This document shows, one piece after another, positions 34,140-43,373 of a stretch of DNA of 64,000 nucleotides. The stretch is from assembly GCA_965657505.1 (NCBI GenBank), contig CBFHON010000006.1:62001-126000 (forward strand), read 5' to 3'. The notes under the pieces are model-generated. The model saw only the letters and a program-made list of their open reading frames with translations, made no database searches and was not told the origin of the DNA. The translations under genes and the position numbers were made by a program. Every line of letters begins with the position of its first letter. Positions within the stretch are counted from its first letter, which is position 1. This DNA comes from TMED109 sp002171375 (lineage in GTDB: Bacteria; Pseudomonadota; Alphaproteobacteria; TMED109).

Positions 34140-35372
34140 ATGGAAAAAGAAAATTTAGATCTAGAACGTAGACCTGCCGAGGAAAGAGAAAATGATCAAT
34201 TTAATGAACTGAGAATACTGCTGAATAGTGCAAAAAAACACTCAGAAGGTTGGAAACCTGTTCTTTCTGAAATTATTCCTGGAGAAATATTAAATAAAAA
34301 AGATTTACAAAAGATTCCAATAACAAGGAAATCTGAACTATCCGAGTTGCAAAATAAAATTCCTCCTTTAGGAGGACTGACCACAAAACCTGTAAACCAT
34401 TTTAAAAATTTATTTGTTTCACCTGGACCAATATATGATCCGGGCGGCAGCAATGATTTTTGGAGAATGTCTAGAGCAATGAAAGCGGCAGGTTTTATTG
34501 AAGGAGATATAGTTTATAATACATTTTCTTATCACCTTACTCCTGCAGGAGAGATGATGGAGCAGGGCGCAAATTATATAGGTGCTTGTGTAATATCTGG
34601 AGGTATAGGTAATACAGAACAGCAGATACAAGCTATAAATAAATTAAAACCTAACAGATATGTAGGAACTCCTTCTTTTTTAAAAACAATTCTTGAAAAA
34701 GGAAAAGAAAGTAATATAGATGTTTCATCTATGAAAACTGGATTAGTGGGAGGAGAGGCCTGTCCACCTTCTTTAAAAACCATTTTAAGTGAGCTTGGAT
34801 GTCCAGTACTTCAATCTTATGGTACTGCTGATTTAGGATTAGTAGCATATGAAACTTGGGAAAATGAAGGAATGTTTTGCGATGAGGGAGTAATTATTGA
34901 AATAGTTAGGCCGGGATCTGATGTAGTCTTATCTGATGGTGAAGTAGGAGAATTAGTTGTAACTAATTTAAATCATGAATATCCATTATTTAGATTTGCT
35001 ACAGGAGATTTATCTGCTGTCATTAAACAAGATAGCGTATGCGGTAGAACTGCTATGAGGATAAAAGGTTGGATGGGAAGAGCTGATCAAACTACAAAAG
35101 TAAGAGGTATGTTTGTAAGGCCAGAACAAATTGCTAAAATATCAAATAAAATAAAGAATGTATCTAAGTTAAGATTAGTAGTGGGTAATGTTGATCATAA
35201 AGATACAATCAAAATTTTAGTTGAAGCTCAAAATATAGACAATGAATTAGAAAAGATAATTATAGAAGAAGCAAAAGCGGAGCTAAAATTAAGAGCTGAG
35301 GTTGAAATAGTTTCTAAAGATACAATTCCAAATGATGGATTAGTTATAGAAGATACTAGAACTTATGAATGA
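34140..35372 (+). CDS. Phenylacetate-CoA ligase-like adenylate-forming protein
   Basis: Protein of 410 residues related to PaaK in the ANL superfamily. It has the PaaK-like YVGTPSFLKTILEKG, ADE motif YGTADLGLVAYE, the acceptor Asp region FRFATGDLSAV, and the C-terminal hinge WMGRADQTTKVRGMFVRPEQI. The usual Ser/Thr/Gly-rich phosphate loop (SSGTTG) is replaced by FVSPGPIYDPGGS, so the chemistry may differ or be absent. The substrate is unknown. It is separated from ccmA by only 15 bp and may be cotranscribed with the ccm genes. It lies 138 bp from the divergent rpoH start. Confidence 0.82.
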   Translation: MEKENLDLERRPAEERENDQFNELRILLNSAKKHSEGWKPVLSEIIPGEILNKKDLQKIPITRKSELSELQNKIPPLGGLTTKPVNHFKNLFVSPGPIYDPGGSNDFWRMSRAMKAAGFIEGDIVYNTFSYHLTPAGEMMEQGANYIGACVISGGIGNTEQQIQAINKLKPNRYVGTPSFLKTILEKGKESNIDVSSMKTGLVGGEACPPSLKTILSELGCPVLQSYGTADLGLVAYETWENEGMFCDEGVIIEIVRPGSDVVLSDGEVGELVVTNLNHEYPLFRFATGDLSAVIKQDSVCGRTAMRIKGWMGRADQTTKVRGMFVRPEQIAKISNKIKNVSKLRLVVGNVDHKDTIKILVEAQNIDNELEKIIIEEAKAELKLRAEVEIVSKDTIPNDGLVIEDTRTYE

Positions 35373-35387
35373 TATTGGGTATCTATT

Positions 35388-36005
35388 TTGATTAATAAAC
35401 ATATAATACATGCTCAAAATTTATCTTTTGATAGAAGTGGGCGTAATATATTTTCTTCATTAAGTTTTTCATTAGATTCAAGTGAAAGTATAATTATTAA
35501 AGGTAAAAATGGTTCTGGAAAAACATCTTTATTAAGATGTCTTGCAGGCTTCTATCCTATTACAAGTGGAAAACTTTTATGGTATGGAGAAGAAATTCTT
35601 CCAGCATATTATTCTGAAAAACCGCTTATATCTTGGTTAGGCCATTTTGATGCCATAAAAGGGTCATTAACTGTTAGAGAAAATCTTATGTTCTTTATGA
35701 AAATATGGTCTGTAAATAAAAATATTTTTAATGAGGCAGTAAAAGTTTTTTCATTTGGAAAATTTTTAGATTGTCCAGCTTCTTGGTTATCTGCCGGAGA
35801 AAAAAGAAGGTTAAGTTTGTTAAGGCTATCTTTTTGTCCCGCTAAAATTTGGTTTATGGATGAGCCTACAACATATTTAGATATGGAAAATAAAGAAATA
35901 TTAATTTCAATTATGAGTAAACACATTAATTCTGGGGGTTCAATTATTTGCGCAACACATGAAAATTTTCACCTACCTAATACTAAAGAATACTTATTAG
36001 CGTAA
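35388..36005 (+). CDS. ccmA: Haem exporter ATP-binding protein CcmA
   Basis: ATPase of the CcmABCD complex, which uses ATP to release holo-CcmE. The 205 residues show Walker A KGKNGSGKTSLLR, the signature LSAGEKRRLSLLRL, Walker B IWFMDEPTTYLD and a switch His in CATHENFH. Start is TTG at 35388; no ATG in frame gives a full N-terminal strand. It is the first gene of the plus-strand set ccmA-B-C-D-E-F-G-H-I. Confidence 0.95.
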   Translation: MINKHIIHAQNLSFDRSGRNIFSSLSFSLDSSESIIIKGKNGSGKTSLLRCLAGFYPITSGKLLWYGEEILPAYYSEKPLISWLGHFDAIKGSLTVRENLMFFMKIWSVNKNIFNEAVKVFSFGKFLDCPASWLSAGEKRRLSLLRLSFCPAKIWFMDEPTTYLDMENKEILISIMSKHINSGGSIICATHENFHLPNTKEYLLA

Positions 36006-36046
36006 CATAGAAAAATGGAATTTATGAAGAAATATAAGAGAAACTG

Positions 36047-36712
36047 ATGAGATTATTTTTTAGATTAGTTTATAGAGATATTAATTTAGTAATAAAAGGG
36101 GCAAGCGATACAGGAGCGGCCATTTTATTTTATTTATTAGCAATAATAATGTTTCCTCTATCCTCGGGCACAGATACGAATTTATTAACTACTATTGCCG
36201 GTGGAGCAATATGGATGGCTGCTTTATTTGCTTCTTTGCTATCTTTAGACAGATTATTTAGATCTGATTTTGAAGATGGTTCTCTAGAGCAAATTGTTTT
36301 ATCAGGTATGTCAATGGAAATAATTGTTTTATCAAAATGTTTGGCACATTGGTTAACTAATGGGCTACCAATAGTGTTACTTTCTCCTATATTATCTTTA
36401 ATAATGGGATTAGATTATGAATATTGGTGGATATTAGCTATAACACTTTTAATAGGAACTCCCTCCCTTACTTTGATAGGAGCAACTCCAGCTGCTCTAT
36501 CTTGTGCTATAGGTAAAGGAGGAGTATTAACAGCATTAGTATTATTGCCGTTAATGCTACCAGTTTTAATTTTAGGGTCAGGAGCTATTTCAGCTGAGAT
36601 TTCTGGCTTAGGAGGAAAAGGACATCTATATGCTTTATCAGCAATATTTCCTATTTCTTTGTTAGTATCTCCGTTTTTAGCTTCTAGATCTCTTCGTCTA
36701 GGATGGGAATAA
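36047..36712 (+). CDS. ccmB: Haem exporter protein CcmB
   Basis: Inner-membrane partner of CcmA, 221 residues with six hydrophobic segments. Typical CcmB sequence includes LFFRLVYRDINLVIK at the start, WMAALFASLLSLDRLFRSDFEDGSLEQ and WLTNGLPIVLLSP. The ending SPFLASRSLRLGWE matches the family C-terminus. It begins 41 bp after ccmA, with a weak purine-rich site before the ATG. Confidence 0.95.
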   Translation: MRLFFRLVYRDINLVIKGASDTGAAILFYLLAIIMFPLSSGTDTNLLTTIAGGAIWMAALFASLLSLDRLFRSDFEDGSLEQIVLSGMSMEIIVLSKCLAHWLTNGLPIVLLSPILSLIMGLDYEYWWILAITLLIGTPSLTLIGATPAALSCAIGKGGVLTALVLLPLMLPVLILGSGAISAEISGLGGKGHLYALSAIFPISLLVSPFLASRSLRLGWE

Positions 36713-36722
36713 GAGCAGTATT

Positions 36723-37451
36723 ATGAAAAATATATTTAATTTTTTAGCGAATCCGTCAAGGTTTAGAATATTTGCAAAAAATGTATATCCCTTTTCGTTA
36801 ATAGGGATGTTTATTTTTATTTTCATAGGGCTTTGGTTTAGTTTGTATAATTCTCCACCTGATTATCAGCAAGGTGAAACTGTAAGAATAATGTACGTTC
36901 ATGTGCCTGCTGCATGGATGGCTATGATGGTATATCTAAGTATGACAATAATGAGCATATTTTCACTAGTATGGAGGCACCCATTAGCTGATATACTGTC
37001 AAAATGTAGTGCGCCTATTGGAGCAATGTTTACTTTAATTGCTTTAGTAACCGGTTCTATATGGGGTAAACCTACATGGGGAACCTGGTGGGTTTGGGAT
37101 GCACGTTTAACTTCTGTATTTATTTTATTTTTAATTTATATGGGACATATTGCTTTAGTTAGAGCTTTTGAAGATGAATATAAAGGTGCTCGTGCGGGAG
37201 CAATATTAACTTTATTGGGAGCATTTAACCTTCCTATAATAAAATTCTCGGTTGATTGGTGGAACACTCTTCATCAGCCTGCTAGTGTTATAAAATTGGA
37301 CGGACCTAGTATACATATTGACATGATGATTCCTCTAGTTCTAATGGCATTTGGGTTTTTATTTTTTTATTTTTCATTTTTATTGATAAATGTTCAAACT
37401 GAGTTAAATCATAGAAAATTGAAAAAATTATTTATTAAAAAATTAAATTAA
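36723..37451 (+). CDS. ccmC: Cytochrome c biogenesis protein CcmC (haem handling)
   Basis: Six-helix membrane protein of 242 residues that loads haem onto CcmE. The tryptophan-rich WWD signature is seen as WGKPTWGTWWVWDARLTS. Conserved His ligands flank it: MYVHVPAAWMA before, and WWNTLHQPAS after. The chain is of normal length. It starts 10 bp after ccmB and is followed by ccmD. Confidence 0.97.
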   Translation: MKNIFNFLANPSRFRIFAKNVYPFSLIGMFIFIFIGLWFSLYNSPPDYQQGETVRIMYVHVPAAWMAMMVYLSMTIMSIFSLVWRHPLADILSKCSAPIGAMFTLIALVTGSIWGKPTWGTWWVWDARLTSVFILFLIYMGHIALVRAFEDEYKGARAGAILTLLGAFNLPIIKFSVDWWNTLHQPASVIKLDGPSIHIDMMIPLVLMAFGFLFFYFSFLLINVQTELNHRKLKKLFIKKLN

Positions 37452-37464
37452 AATTGGGATTATC

Positions 37465-37614
37465 ATGGAAGATCATCTAATATTTGTTTATTCAGCATAT
37501 TGTTTTACTTTTTTTGCACTATTTGTAATTGGAGTGAAGAGTCTACTAGCATTTAAAAAAGTTAATAAAGATATTTATAATTTTGATATAGAATCAAATA
37601 ATAAAAATATATAA
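37465..37614 (+). CDS. ccmD: Haem exporter protein CcmD
   Basis: A 49-residue single-span membrane protein read directly from the sequence between ccmC and ccmE. It starts MEDHLIFVYSAYCFTFFALF, with the conserved HxxFVxxAY-like entrance to the helix, and continues with VIGVKSLLAFKKVNK. CcmD is needed to release haem-loaded CcmE from CcmABC. It ends 2 bp before the ccmE ATG. It falls below common ORF length cut-offs. Confidence 0.9.
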   Translation: MEDHLIFVYSAYCFTFFALFVIGVKSLLAFKKVNKDIYNFDIESNNKNI

Positions 37615-37616
37615 TA

Positions 37617-38066
37617 ATGAATATAGCTAAATTAAAGAGACGTAAAAGATTATCAGTATTATTTTTGGCTTTTATTGCAATTAGTATATCTGGATTTCTC
37701 ATTCTTACTGCAAGTAGAGATTCTCTCATATATTTTTATTCACCAACTGAGTTATTAGAGATAAAAGATGTAAATAATAAGGTAATTAGAATAGGAGGAT
37801 TGGTAAAAGAAGAATCTATCATTTCTATTGGTTCTTCAAAGATAGAGTTCATAGTTGAGGACGGAAAAAACTATTTAACCGTTAATTATTTTGGAATATT
37901 ACCTGATTTATTTAGAGAGGGACAGGGAGTTATTTGCGAAGGAAAATTAAATAAAAATGGTGTATTTTTAGCTGATAAAATATTAGCTAAACATGATGAA
38001 AATTATATGCCACCGGAAGTAGCAGATGCTTTAAGAGATAATGGAAATTGGAAAGGGGAAGAATAA
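37617..38066 (+). CDS. ccmE: Cytochrome c maturation protein CcmE (haem chaperone)
   Basis: Periplasmic haem chaperone of 149 residues tethered by one N-terminal helix (about 12-32). It has the OB-fold strands around VIRIGGLVKEESI and VNYFGILPDLFREGQGVICEG. The haem-binding His 126 and nearby Tyr 130 are in LAKHDENYMPPEV. The length is standard for CcmE. It is followed by ccmF after 3 bp. Confidence 0.97.
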   Translation: MNIAKLKRRKRLSVLFLAFIAISISGFLILTASRDSLIYFYSPTELLEIKDVNNKVIRIGGLVKEESIISIGSSKIEFIVEDGKNYLTVNYFGILPDLFREGQGVICEGKLNKNGVFLADKILAKHDENYMPPEVADALRDNGNWKGEE

Positions 38067-38069
38067 AGT

Positions 38070-40040
38070 ATGATAATAGAATTAGGACATTATTGTTTAG
38101 CATTAGTTCTTACTATATCTTTGTTTCAATTTATGATACCTGCTTTGGGAGTACGCTTTAATTCTAATAGTCTTATGAAATCTTCCTTTATAACTGCTTA
38201 TTTAAGCTTTATATTAATACTCTTATCTTTTTTTTCGTTAGTTTATGCTTATATAACTTCAGATTTCTCAGTTTCTTTGGTTGCAAAAAATTCTCATTCA
38301 TTAAAACCGCTTATTTACAAAATATCCGGAGTATGGGGTAACCATGAAGGCTCTTTGCTTTTGTGGGTTTTAATACTAACATTTTACAGTGCTGCAGTAG
38401 CACTATTAGGCAGGAAACTTCCATTAAAATTAATATCACTTGTATTATCTTGTCAGGGTTTAATAGCATCAGCATTCATAAGCTTTATTTTGTTTACATC
38501 TAACCCTTTCATAAGATTATTTTTTCCAGAAGTAGAAGGTGAAGGTTTTAATCCAATATTGCAGGATTTTGGGTTAGCTATACATCCTCCTTTTTTATAC
38601 TTAGGATATGTTGGTTTATCTGTAACATTTTCTTTTTCTATAGCTGCGTTACTAGTTGGAAAGGTGGATACTATTTGGGTGAAATGGGTTAGACCTTGGA
38701 CTTTAATAGCATGGGTATTTTTAACTATTGGAATAGCTTTGGGCTCTTGGTGGGCTTACAGAGAATTAGGCTGGGGAGGTTGGTGGTTTTGGGATCCTGT
38801 AGAAAATGCTTCTTTTATGCCATGGTTAGCGGCAACAGCTTTATTACATTCTTCAATAGTTGCAGAGAAAAGAGATACTTTAAAAGCCTGGACAATTTTA
38901 TTAGCAATTATAGCATTTTCTTTTAGCTTATTAGGAACATTTATAGTTAGATCTGGTGTATTAATTTCTGTTCATTCTTTTGCATCTGACCCTTCTAGAG
39001 GATTATATATTCTAATGCTTTTAATCTTTTTCACTGGGGGTGCATTATTATTATTTGCTAAAAAAGCATCCCATTTAAAATCAGGAAGCTTATTTCAACC
39101 TTTAAGTAGAGAAGGAGCATTAGTGATAAACAATATTATTTTTGCATCTGCAGCTGCAACTGTTTTACTTGGAACATTGTATCCAATTTTTATAGACGCA
39201 ATAAATAATTCTAAAGTTTCTGTAGGGCCTCCATATTTCGAAGCAGTTTTTATACCCTTGATGGTTCCTGCAATCTTATTATGCGCATTTAGTCCAATGT
39301 TATCTTGGAAAAGAGCAAAACTAGAAAATATTATGGAGAGAATTGTTGCTGTATTTTTATGTTCTATAATTTTAACTTCCATTTTAGTTTTTATTTATAA
39401 TGGCTCTGCTTCAGCTTTTCTTGGAGTATTTTTAGGCTTTTGGTTAATTTTAGGAACAATATATGAATTTATAATGAAAGTAGGGATAAAGATATCTTTT
39501 AAGAAGTTTATAAATAGATCTTTAAATTTACCTAGATCAGCCTATGGGATGAGTTTAGCTCATATAGGTGTAGCAATATTTGTTATAGGTGTAACAGTTT
39601 CTAGTGCCTGGAGGATAGATATTGAACAACCAATTACAATTGGCGATAAAGTCATTATTAATAATATAGAATTGAATTTTTTATCAGTAAATAATGTTAA
39701 TGGCCCTAATTGGATTGCAGAGAGAGGTACGTTCGAAGTATTACAAAAAGATAAAAATAAGGAGTTTTTATATCCTGAAAGACGCTTTTATCCTGCATCA
39801 CAAGTAAATACTAGTGAGCCTGCAATAATGTCTAATTATATTTTTGATTTATATATTGTCTTAGGAGAAAGTATAAATAATGATAAAAGCTATACATTAA
39901 GAGTTTATTATTCTCCTTTTTTAAATTGGATATGGTTTGGTATTGCATGTATGGCACTTGGTGGTATTTTATCTTTAACTGATAGAAAACATAGATTAGG
40001 GTATACTATTAAAATAAATTCAGCGACTGTTAATAAATGA
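38070..40040 (+). CDS. ccmF: Haem lyase CcmF
   Basis: Large membrane protein of 656 residues (cytochrome c-haem lyase core). The WWD domain is ELGWGGWWFWDPVENASFMPW compressed to key residues W-G-G-W-W-F-W-D-P-V-E-N at about 228-240. Other segments are GVWGNHEGSLLLWV, LQDFGLAIHPPFLYLGYVG and LLGTFIVRSGVLISVHSFA, which supply conserved histidines. The full set of transmembrane helices plus the periplasmic domain near residues 510-620 is present. It overlaps ccmG by 4 bp. Confidence 0.97.
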   Translation: MIIELGHYCLALVLTISLFQFMIPALGVRFNSNSLMKSSFITAYLSFILILLSFFSLVYAYITSDFSVSLVAKNSHSLKPLIYKISGVWGNHEGSLLLWVLILTFYSAAVALLGRKLPLKLISLVLSCQGLIASAFISFILFTSNPFIRLFFPEVEGEGFNPILQDFGLAIHPPFLYLGYVGLSVTFSFSIAALLVGKVDTIWVKWVRPWTLIAWVFLTIGIALGSWWAYRELGWGGWWFWDPVENASFMPWLAATALLHSSIVAEKRDTLKAWTILLAIIAFSFSLLGTFIVRSGVLISVHSFASDPSRGLYILMLLIFFTGGALLLFAKKASHLKSGSLFQPLSREGALVINNIIFASAAATVLLGTLYPIFIDAINNSKVSVGPPYFEAVFIPLMVPAILLCAFSPMLSWKRAKLENIMERIVAVFLCSIILTSILVFIYNGSASAFLGVFLGFWLILGTIYEFIMKVGIKISFKKFINRSLNLPRSAYGMSLAHIGVAIFVIGVTVSSAWRIDIEQPITIGDKVIINNIELNFLSVNNVNGPNWIAERGTFEVLQKDKNKEFLYPERRFYPASQVNTSEPAIMSNYIFDLYIVLGESINNDKSYTLRVYYSPFLNWIWFGIACMALGGILSLTDRKHRLGYTIKINSATVNK

Positions 40041-40573
40041 AAAAAATTTATTCTTCTTTGCCATTAGTATTTTTTTTTATTTTAGTTATATTTTTTTTTA
40101 GGCAGTTAATTCTTAAAGAAGACCCATCAGAATTGCCTTCAGTTTTGATAGATAAGAGCCTACCTATAATTAAATTAGAAAAACTTGCAGAATATAAATT
40201 ATTTAATAGGGAAAATTTATTAATGCTAAAAGAACCTTCTTTGATAAACGTATGGTCAAGTTGGTGTGCTCCTTGTAAAGTAGAGCACGAATTTTTGTTA
40301 GCAATGAGCGCTAAATATAATATAAAAATATTTGGTATAAATTATAAAGATGATAAAAAAGATGCAATGAAAGTATTAAAATTAAGCGGTAATCCATTTT
40401 ACGCTATTGGTAGAGATGAAGATGGTATTCAATCAATAAATTTAGGAGTATATGGGGTGCCAGAAACTTTTGTTATAGATGCTAATGGAAATATAAGGTA
40501 TAGGCATGTTGGTCCAATATTAGAATATGATATGAAAAATACTATTTTACCTATTTTAAATAGTATTAAGTGA
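40037..40573 (+). CDS. ccmG: Thiol:disulfide interchange protein CcmG (DsbE)
   Basis: Membrane-tethered thioredoxin-like protein of 178 residues that keeps the apocytochrome c CXXCH cysteines reduced. The active site is Cys 77/Cys 80 in WSSWCAPCKVEH, and the cis-Pro loop is GVPETFVID. One N-terminal helix (about 6-23) is present. It overlaps ccmF by 4 bp and precedes ccmH by 7 bp. Confidence 0.95.
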   Translation: MKKIYSSLPLVFFFILVIFFFRQLILKEDPSELPSVLIDKSLPIIKLEKLAEYKLFNRENLLMLKEPSLINVWSSWCAPCKVEHEFLLAMSAKYNIKIFGINYKDDKKDAMKVLKLSGNPFYAIGRDEDGIQSINLGVYGVPETFVIDANGNIRYRHVGPILEYDMKNTILPILNSIK

Positions 40574-40580
40574 GAATAAA

Positions 40581-41036
40581 TTGAAATTTATAATATTAAC
40601 TGTATTTTTTATTTTTTCTAGTATTGCTCTTACTCACTCACAAGTTAGTTATAAAGCTGACAATATAGAAGCTTATGAGTTATATGAAGAGCTTAGATGT
40701 TTAGTTTGCCAAAACCAATCACTATTAGATTCCGATGCTCCACTTGCTTTAGATTTAAAAAAATTAGTTTTAGATAAATTAGAAGAGGGAAAATCTAAGG
40801 AGGAGATAAAGCTATTTTTGGTAGAGAGATATGGTGAGTTTATTCTATTAAAACCCACTTTTACTATTAAAAATATTTTATTATGGGTTGGTCCACTAAT
40901 ATTTGTTATTTTTGGTTTTTTTACAACTTTTATTTTTTTAAGAAAAAATCCTTTAATTAAGGAAGAAAATGTGAACTTAACTAATATAGAAAAAGATAAG
41001 CTTAAAAAAATAATAGATAGAGAGCTAAAAGAATGA
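40581..41036 (+). CDS. ccmH: Cytochrome c maturation protein CcmH (CycL)
   Basis: Periplasmic thiol oxidoreductase of 151 residues with a signal peptide (about 1-20) and the CcmH signature LRCLVCQNQS (Cys 40, Cys 43). The second half has RYGEFILLKPTF, followed by a transmembrane helix LWVGPLIFVIFGFFTTF. The start is TTG at 40581; no ATG gives the signal peptide. It overlaps ccmI by 4 bp. Confidence 0.96.
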   Translation: MKFIILTVFFIFSSIALTHSQVSYKADNIEAYELYEELRCLVCQNQSLLDSDAPLALDLKKLVLDKLEEGKSKEEIKLFLVERYGEFILLKPTFTIKNILLWVGPLIFVIFGFFTTFIFLRKNPLIKEENVNLTNIEKDKLKKIIDRELKE

Positions 41037-42343
41037 TCTCTTTTTTTGTTATAGTAATCATATTTACATTATTTGTTTCATTGTTAATTATTTTATTTAT
41101 GAAAAAGTCGGATAAGAGACTTTCAGTCACTGAGGTAAATAAAAATATTTTTAAGCATCAATTTTCTGAAATTGAGGAGGATCTCAAACTAGGTTTAATT
41201 AGTGAACAAGAATTCAACTCTATACAAAATGAACTTTCTAAGAGGGTCTTAAAATATACTACTAATAAAGTTGTTAAGCCAATGAATGAGAATATATCTC
41301 TAAACAAAGGTATTAAATTTATTTCTATCCCTTTAATTATAATTCTTTCTATTTTGTTTTATTATTTTAACGGACAACCAGGCTTGCCAGATTTACCTTT
41401 ATCTCAGAGAACAGATAACGCTGTACCGCCTATTTTTTATGAAAGAGCTATTAAAGATATAGATCATAGAATTTTAAGTACTGAAGATAGCATTGAGCTC
41501 TATATCCTCAAAGCTAACACTTTAAGTGCTTTAAACAAGACCGAGCAAGCTATAAAAATATGGAAATATATTATAGAAAATTATACTGAAAAATTAAACG
41601 CTGCAATTTATTTATCTTATGGTGAAGCTATAATTCAAAATATAGTTAGTAAAGAAGATAAATTAGTAATAACTAATGAGGCTAAAGAGGTTTTTGAAAA
41701 AGCCTCTAAATTATCAGATATAGATACTGAAATAGGAGCTTTAACAAGATTTTACATAGGATTATATGATTTTCAAAATGGTAATATTCAGTTAGCAAAA
41801 AAAGAATGGGAAAGAATAATAATATCAGCTCCTGATGAGGCGCCATGGAAGAAACAAATTGAATTACAAGTTAATCAAATCTCTAAAAACCTAAATGAAA
41901 GAGAGAATGAACAAATATTATCAATGGTTTCCCGTTTATCAGAAAGGCTATATTCTAGTGATAGTTCTAATATTGATGACTGGAATAAATTAGGACGTTC
42001 GTATAACGTTTTAGGACAATTTGATCAAGCTATCAAAGCATATCAAAGAGCAAATGATATAGATGAAACAAATTTAGATTCTTTAAAGGGGCTAGCTGAA
42101 TCAATGTTACTTAATAGTGAAAAGGATCAACCTGTAAATAAAAAAATTATTGATTTATTTAAAAATATTTTATCTCTTGATGAAAATTATCTTCTTGCTT
42201 TATGGGTAGTTGCTGATAATGAAATTCTATCAAATAATATTTTAAAAGCTGAACAATTACTTAATAGAATATTAATTCAGTTGTCTGAAGGGACAGAAGA
42301 ATATAATTTAGTTTTAAGAAAACTTAAAGAATTAAGTAAATAA
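41033..42343 (+). CDS. ccmI: Cytochrome c biogenesis protein CcmI (CycH), TPR protein
   Basis: Chaperone for apocytochrome c, 436 residues. It has two N-terminal membrane helices (about 2-22 and 95-111), between them a leucine-zipper-like helix, and a TPR periplasmic domain. Repeats are visible in the segments ILKANTLSALNKTEQAIKIW, WNKLGRSYNVLGQFDQAIKAY and ANDIDETNLDSLKGLAE. The order and overlap with ccmH support the call. It completes the ccm set. Confidence 0.92.
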   Translation: MISFFVIVIIFTLFVSLLIILFMKKSDKRLSVTEVNKNIFKHQFSEIEEDLKLGLISEQEFNSIQNELSKRVLKYTTNKVVKPMNENISLNKGIKFISIPLIIILSILFYYFNGQPGLPDLPLSQRTDNAVPPIFYERAIKDIDHRILSTEDSIELYILKANTLSALNKTEQAIKIWKYIIENYTEKLNAAIYLSYGEAIIQNIVSKEDKLVITNEAKEVFEKASKLSDIDTEIGALTRFYIGLYDFQNGNIQLAKKEWERIIISAPDEAPWKKQIELQVNQISKNLNERENEQILSMVSRLSERLYSSDSSNIDDWNKLGRSYNVLGQFDQAIKAYQRANDIDETNLDSLKGLAESMLLNSEKDQPVNKKIIDLFKNILSLDENYLLALWVVADNEILSNNILKAEQLLNRILIQLSEGTEEYNLVLRKLKELSK

Positions 42344-42353
42344 GGTTAATAAT

Positions 42354-43085
42354 ATGAATTCTAAAATATCAGTGGTTATACCTATTTATAATGAAGAAGG
42401 TAATATTATTAATTTAATAGATGAGTTGCTTCCTATTATTGATAAAATAGGAGGAGAAATAATTATTGTAGATGATAATTCAGATGATTTAAGCAGTAAT
42501 TTAATACAAAAAAAAATAAATATTGAAAAAACCAAAATTATATTAATACATCATTCAATGCAATATGGACAAAGTGCTGGTTTATTGACGGGTGTTAAAA
42601 AGGCTAATAATAATTTAATTGTTACGTTAGATGGAGATGGACAAAACGACCCAAAAGATATTATTTCTATGCTTAAGGTATGGGAAGAGCATAAAGTTAA
42701 TAAAGAGCTTTTAGTTATAGGTCATAGAAAAAAAAGACAAGACACTTGGTCAAGAAGATATGCATCATTGCTTGCACTTACTTTTAGAAAACTAATTCTT
42801 AAGGACCCCACTCCAGATAGCGGCTGTGGTATAAAAGTTTTCTCCCGTAATTTATTTTTGAGTTTACCTTATTTTGACCATATTCATAGATTTCTCCCAG
42901 CGTTAACTAGGAGGCATGGAGGTGATGTAATATCACATATAGTTTCTCATAGAAATAGGTCTTCTGGGGTTTCAAAATATAGTAATTGGCAAAGATTTAG
43001 AGTAGGATTAGTTGATTTATATGGTGTATCATGGTTAATAAGAAGATCTTCATTTCCAATAAAATTAAAAGACGAAAATAAGTAA
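42354..43085 (+). CDS. Family 2 glycosyltransferase (polyprenyl-phosphate sugar transferase-like)
   Basis: GT-A fold enzyme of 243 residues similar to dolichyl- or undecaprenyl-phosphate mannosyl/glucosyl transferases. VVIPIYNEEGNIINLIDEL is at the N-terminus. IIIVDDNSDD and LDGDGQNDPKDI supply the DXD-like nucleotide and metal-binding acidic residues. PDSGCGIKVFSR and HRFLPALTRRHG are further family motifs. No C-terminal membrane helices are evident. With the next two genes it probably makes a lipid-linked sugar donor for lipid A modification, a setup analogous to ArnC-ArnT. Confidence 0.9.
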   Translation: MNSKISVVIPIYNEEGNIINLIDELLPIIDKIGGEIIIVDDNSDDLSSNLIQKKINIEKTKIILIHHSMQYGQSAGLLTGVKKANNNLIVTLDGDGQNDPKDIISMLKVWEEHKVNKELLVIGHRKKRQDTWSRRYASLLALTFRKLILKDPTPDSGCGIKVFSRNLFLSLPYFDHIHRFLPALTRRHGGDVISHIVSHRNRSSGVSKYSNWQRFRVGLVDLYGVSWLIRRSSFPIKLKDENK

Positions 43086-43097
43086 AGGAGTAGATCA

Positions 43098-43373
43098 ATG
43101 GATAAAAACTTAATTTGGATGATTATAGGTTTTGTAGGGCAAGGTTTTTTTTCTGCTAGATTTATTGTTCAATGGGTCATGTCTGAAATTAAAAAACAAA
43201 GTATTATTCCTCTTGGTTTTTGGTATTTTTCTTTACTTGGCGGTGCTACTCTTTTTGCATATGCTATTTATAAAGAAGATCCTGTTTTTATCGTAGGTCA
43301 AGGTGCGGGATTATTTATTTATTCAAGAAATTTATATTTAATTAGGAAGAGATCTCTAAAAGAACAGTCGTGA
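43098..43373 (+). CDS. Lipid-A-disaccharide synthase N-terminal-like (LABN) membrane protein
   Basis: A 91-residue membrane protein with three hydrophobic helices matching the LAB_N domain: VGQGFFSARFIVQWVMSE, FWYFSLLGGATLFAYAIY and VFIVGQGAGLFIYSRNLYLI (20 residues). In other alphaproteobacteria it lies between a GT2 and a GT39 enzyme, as here. Its exact role is unknown; association with the sugar lipid or flippase function is inferred from context. GGAG precedes the ATG. Confidence 0.92.
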   Translation: MDKNLIWMIIGFVGQGFFSARFIVQWVMSEIKKQSIIPLGFWYFSLLGGATLFAYAIYKEDPVFIVGQGAGLFIYSRNLYLIRKRSLKEQS

